From contig CALBXN010000074.1 in the NCBI GenBank assembly GCA_937890485.1, positions 1 through 34,953 of the forward strand: a stretch of DNA of 34,953 bases. The letters are read 5' to 3'. Below are positions 33,104 to 34,953 of this stretch, piece by piece. The notes under the pieces were generated by a model that was given only the letters and a program-made list of their open reading frames with translations, was not told the origin of the DNA and did not search any database. A program made the position numbers and the translations under genes. This DNA is from an uncultured Treponema sp. (GTDB lineage Bacteria > Spirochaetota > Spirochaetia > Treponematales > Treponemataceae). Position 1 is the stretch's first letter; every line of letters starts with the position of its first letter.

Positions 33104-34873
33104 ATGAAAGTTGTTATTTTTCAATCACCACTAGTTCAATTAAATACACCTTATCCATCTGGAGCATATTTAAAATCATTTTTTTTACAACAAGACATTA
33201 TTAAATTTTCTAGCGTACAATGGTTTGATTTATCAAATCTTCTATATAATAATATTTTTTCTAAAACTGGATTAACTAAACTTTTTGAATTAACAACAGA
33301 AAAAGCGTTACATATTGCACAAGAATCTAATGATGAAAATACTTCTTTTAATTTACACCGATATATTTTTCAAAAAGATTCATGGATAAATTGGATTGAT
33401 AAAATAAAATCAATTCTTACAGATTCCAACGGAAGAGAATTTTGCCATGAATTTATTTTTTCTCCTTTTGCACCTCGTGGAAACAGAATGGAAAATTTTC
33501 TTTCAGAATTAAATAGAGAAGTATCAATAGACGATGCAAGATTTTTAGCTTCCTTTGCTTTAGCAGATTTAGCAGATTACATCAATGTTGTTTTTGATAA
33601 AAACTTTTCTTTAATTCGTTACGCAGAACATTTAGCAACAAGTGAAAAAGATTTTTCAAAATTTTTAAAAGTAATTGATTCACCAATTTTAAAAAATTTT
33701 CTTACCCCATTATTAAAAAATTTATTTTTACAAATTGATACTTCACAAAAAACAGAAAATAAAAATTCAGAAAAAGAAAAAATTTTATTTTGTATTTCTG
33801 TTCCATTTGCAGGTTGTTTTGCATCAAGTCTTCATATTGCAAGAGAAATAAAAAATTATTTTGGAGGCAATGCAATAATTTCCATCGGTGGAGGTTTCAT
33901 AAATACAGAACTTAGAAATATAAATGAAGCAAAACTTTTTGATTATGTAGATTTTGTAAGTTACGATAGAGGGTACGGCTCTTATATCGACTTAATGAAA
34001 AATAATTTTTCAAAAGATAAAAGCAAATATTATAAAACAACTTATTTTTTAAATAATAAAATTATTAACCCAAAAGAAAATGATTTACAAATTTCTAAAA
34101 TAGAAAATGAATTTACAAAAAAAGTTTTTCCTGATTTTTCAGAAATTGATTTTTCACTTTATCCAAGACTTGCAGATGATATAAATCCAATGCACAGAAT
34201 TTGGTCAGACGGAAGCTGGCTTAAATCTTATCTTGCTCATGGTTGTTATTGGCATCGATGTGCTTTTTGCGATACGACACTTGATTATGTTTGCAATTAC
34301 TCAAGAATCGATACAAAACTTTTGTACAATTGGCTTTACGACCAAGCAAAAAAAACTGGCATTTACGGAATACATTTTGTAGACGAAGCCTCTCCTCCAA
34401 AATCATTATCAGAATTTGCTTTGCTAAATTGTAAAAATAATTTGCAAGAAAAACGATTAACTTTTTGGGGAAACATCAGATTTGAAAAAACATTCTCCCG
34501 AGATTTAGCAGACTTTCTTAGCTATGGTGGATTAACAGGTGTTTCTGGTGGAATTGAAATTGCTACAGGAAAAGGTTTACAAGAAGTAAACAAGGGAACA
34601 GATTTTGATTCAATTGTTGCAAGCTGTGCTTCATTTAAAGAAGCTGGAATTTTAGTTCACGCTTATATGATTTATGGATTTTATTCCGAAACTCCACAAG
34701 ATTTAATCAACTCAATGGAAACCTTACGACAACTTTTTGCCAATGGATTATTAGATAGCAGTTTTTGGCACAAATTTGTTTTAACAAAACATTCTACTCT
34801 TTTTGCAGAATATCAAAAAGGATTACATACGAAAAGAAAGGAAGATAATTTTAATTTCTTTTGGAAGAAGTGA
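33104..34873 (+). CDS. B12-binding-type radical SAM protein, C-terminus probably truncated
   Basis: Radical S-adenosylmethionine enzyme of unknown reaction. The [4Fe-4S] motif is CYWHRCAFC, with C381, C386 and C389 in a CX4CX2C spacing; the glycine-rich GVSGGIEIATGKGLQ segment fits the SAM-binding strand. The N-terminal ~350 residues include ISVPFAGCFASSLHIAREIK and NAIISIGGGFIN, which resemble a cobalamin-binding Rossmann domain, but the usual DxHxxG motif was not seen. From the ATG at 33104 the protein has 589 aa. It ends abruptly after FWHKFVLTKHSTLFAEYQKG with KRKEDNFNFFWKK, where I would expect related proteins to continue; the stop coincides with an inverted repeat and the truncated neighbour. 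Confidence 0.8.
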   Translation: MKVVIFQSPLVQLNTPYPSGAYLKSFFLQQDIIKFSSVQWFDLSNLLYNNIFSKTGLTKLFELTTEKALHIAQESNDENTSFNLHRYIFQKDSWINWIDKIKSILTDSNGREFCHEFIFSPFAPRGNRMENFLSELNREVSIDDARFLASFALADLADYINVVFDKNFSLIRYAEHLATSEKDFSKFLKVIDSPILKNFLTPLLKNLFLQIDTSQKTENKNSEKEKILFCISVPFAGCFASSLHIAREIKNYFGGNAIISIGGGFINTELRNINEAKLFDYVDFVSYDRGYGSYIDLMKNNFSKDKSKYYKTTYFLNNKIINPKENDLQISKIENEFTKKVFPDFSEIDFSLYPRLADDINPMHRIWSDGSWLKSYLAHGCYWHRCAFCDTTLDYVCNYSRIDTKLLYNWLYDQAKKTGIYGIHFVDEASPPKSLSEFALLNCKNNLQEKRLTFWGNIRFEKTFSRDLADFLSYGGLTGVSGGIEIATGKGLQEVNKGTDFDSIVASCASFKEAGILVHAYMIYGFYSETPQDLINSMETLRQLFANGLLDSSFWHKFVLTKHSTLFAEYQKGLHTKRKEDNFNFFWKK

Positions 34874-34953
34874 ATTATCTTCCTTAATTTTGCGGATGAA
34901 ATACAGCATCTCTTGTGTTCTTCCTACCGCGAACGAAGGAATTACCACATTAC
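34823..34953 (-). pseudogene. Partial MBL-fold beta-CASP metallo-hydrolase, 3' end cut short
   Basis: On the minus strand the window edge reads, in one frame, NVVIPSFAVGRTQEMLYFI followed by RKIKEDNSLLPKE. This is the beta-CASP segment of MBL-fold RNA/DNA-processing proteins, where VIPSFAVGRTQE is a hallmark. The family then continues with a VYVDSPLA-type strand and an RMMBL motif, but here the frame runs into IKIIFLSFRM and stops at 34823 inside the radical SAM gene. So the gene is truncated or broken near 34860. The 5' part lies beyond the window. Its base composition is slightly richer in G+C than the neighbours. Confidence 0.6.
34838..34885. repeat. Perfect 13-bp inverted repeat at the radical SAM/MBL junction
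   Basis: AAGGAAGATAATT (34838-34850) and AATTATCTTCCTT (34873-34885) around a 22-nt loop. Read on either strand the arm encodes KEDN in the respective gene frame. It has no T-run, so a terminator is not obvious. Confidence 0.7.

Overview
The window looks like a stretch of chromosome from an A+T-rich, host-associated spirochaete, most likely Treponema-like. The evidence for that is indirect: very low G+C, a PheS with a GAPLRAIFPGRCFRNE-type core, an HU-related protein, split-type GuaA, and a type II-C CRISPR locus. I could not run a database search, so the taxon is an inference.

Layout. 1-9.0 kb holds mostly metabolic and housekeeping genes: a Gfo/Idh oxidoreductase with an odd membrane tail (-), a lipoprotein alpha-amylase (-), RecQ (+), a GuaA synthetase subunit without a glutaminase domain (+), an intergenic cluster of palindromes (6066-6317), a membrane HD-GYP protein (-), a flavin reductase-like protein (-) and an rRNA pseudouridine synthase (+). 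9.0-13.5 kb is a run of rightward accessory genes: a WYL regulator, several unknowns, a DEDDh exonuclease, a SIMPL protein and a small secreted repeat protein.

13.5-20.05 kb is a complete type II-C CRISPR-Cas system: a tracrRNA on the minus strand (about 13506-13578), then cas9, cas1, cas2 and an array of 20 repeats and 19 spacers, every spacer 30 nt. The tracrRNA, missing from any ORF view, is identified by a 14-bp anti-repeat, a near-consensus promoter, two small hairpins and a Rho-independent terminator. Each repeat, read on the minus strand, ends in an extended -10 box (TGATATAAT). Every spacer should therefore be transcribed from its own promoter, giving crRNAs with 24 nt of spacer, as established for Neisseria type II-C systems. 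The tracrRNA and cas9 promoters overlap head to head.

20.05-34.95 kb returns to ordinary chromosome: an HU-related protein, HflX, a P-loop kinase, a HAD phosphatase, pheS (frameshifted in this sequence) and pheT, an SDR, a zinc-ribbon membrane protein, an ankyrin protein, a three-gene operon (FAD oxidoreductase, outer-membrane-like protein, metallophosphoesterase lipoprotein), a radical SAM protein, and the truncated end of a beta-CASP metallo-beta-lactamase at the right edge.

Two themes cut across the window. First, at least eleven genes have a -10 hexamer whose last base lies exactly 6 or 7 nt before the ATG and have no Shine-Dalgarno sequence, so they are probably expressed as leaderless mRNAs, while other genes have clear Shine-Dalgarno sites. 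Second, two unrelated proteins (10034-10693 and 28300-29556) share a C-terminal domain of roughly 60-100 residues.
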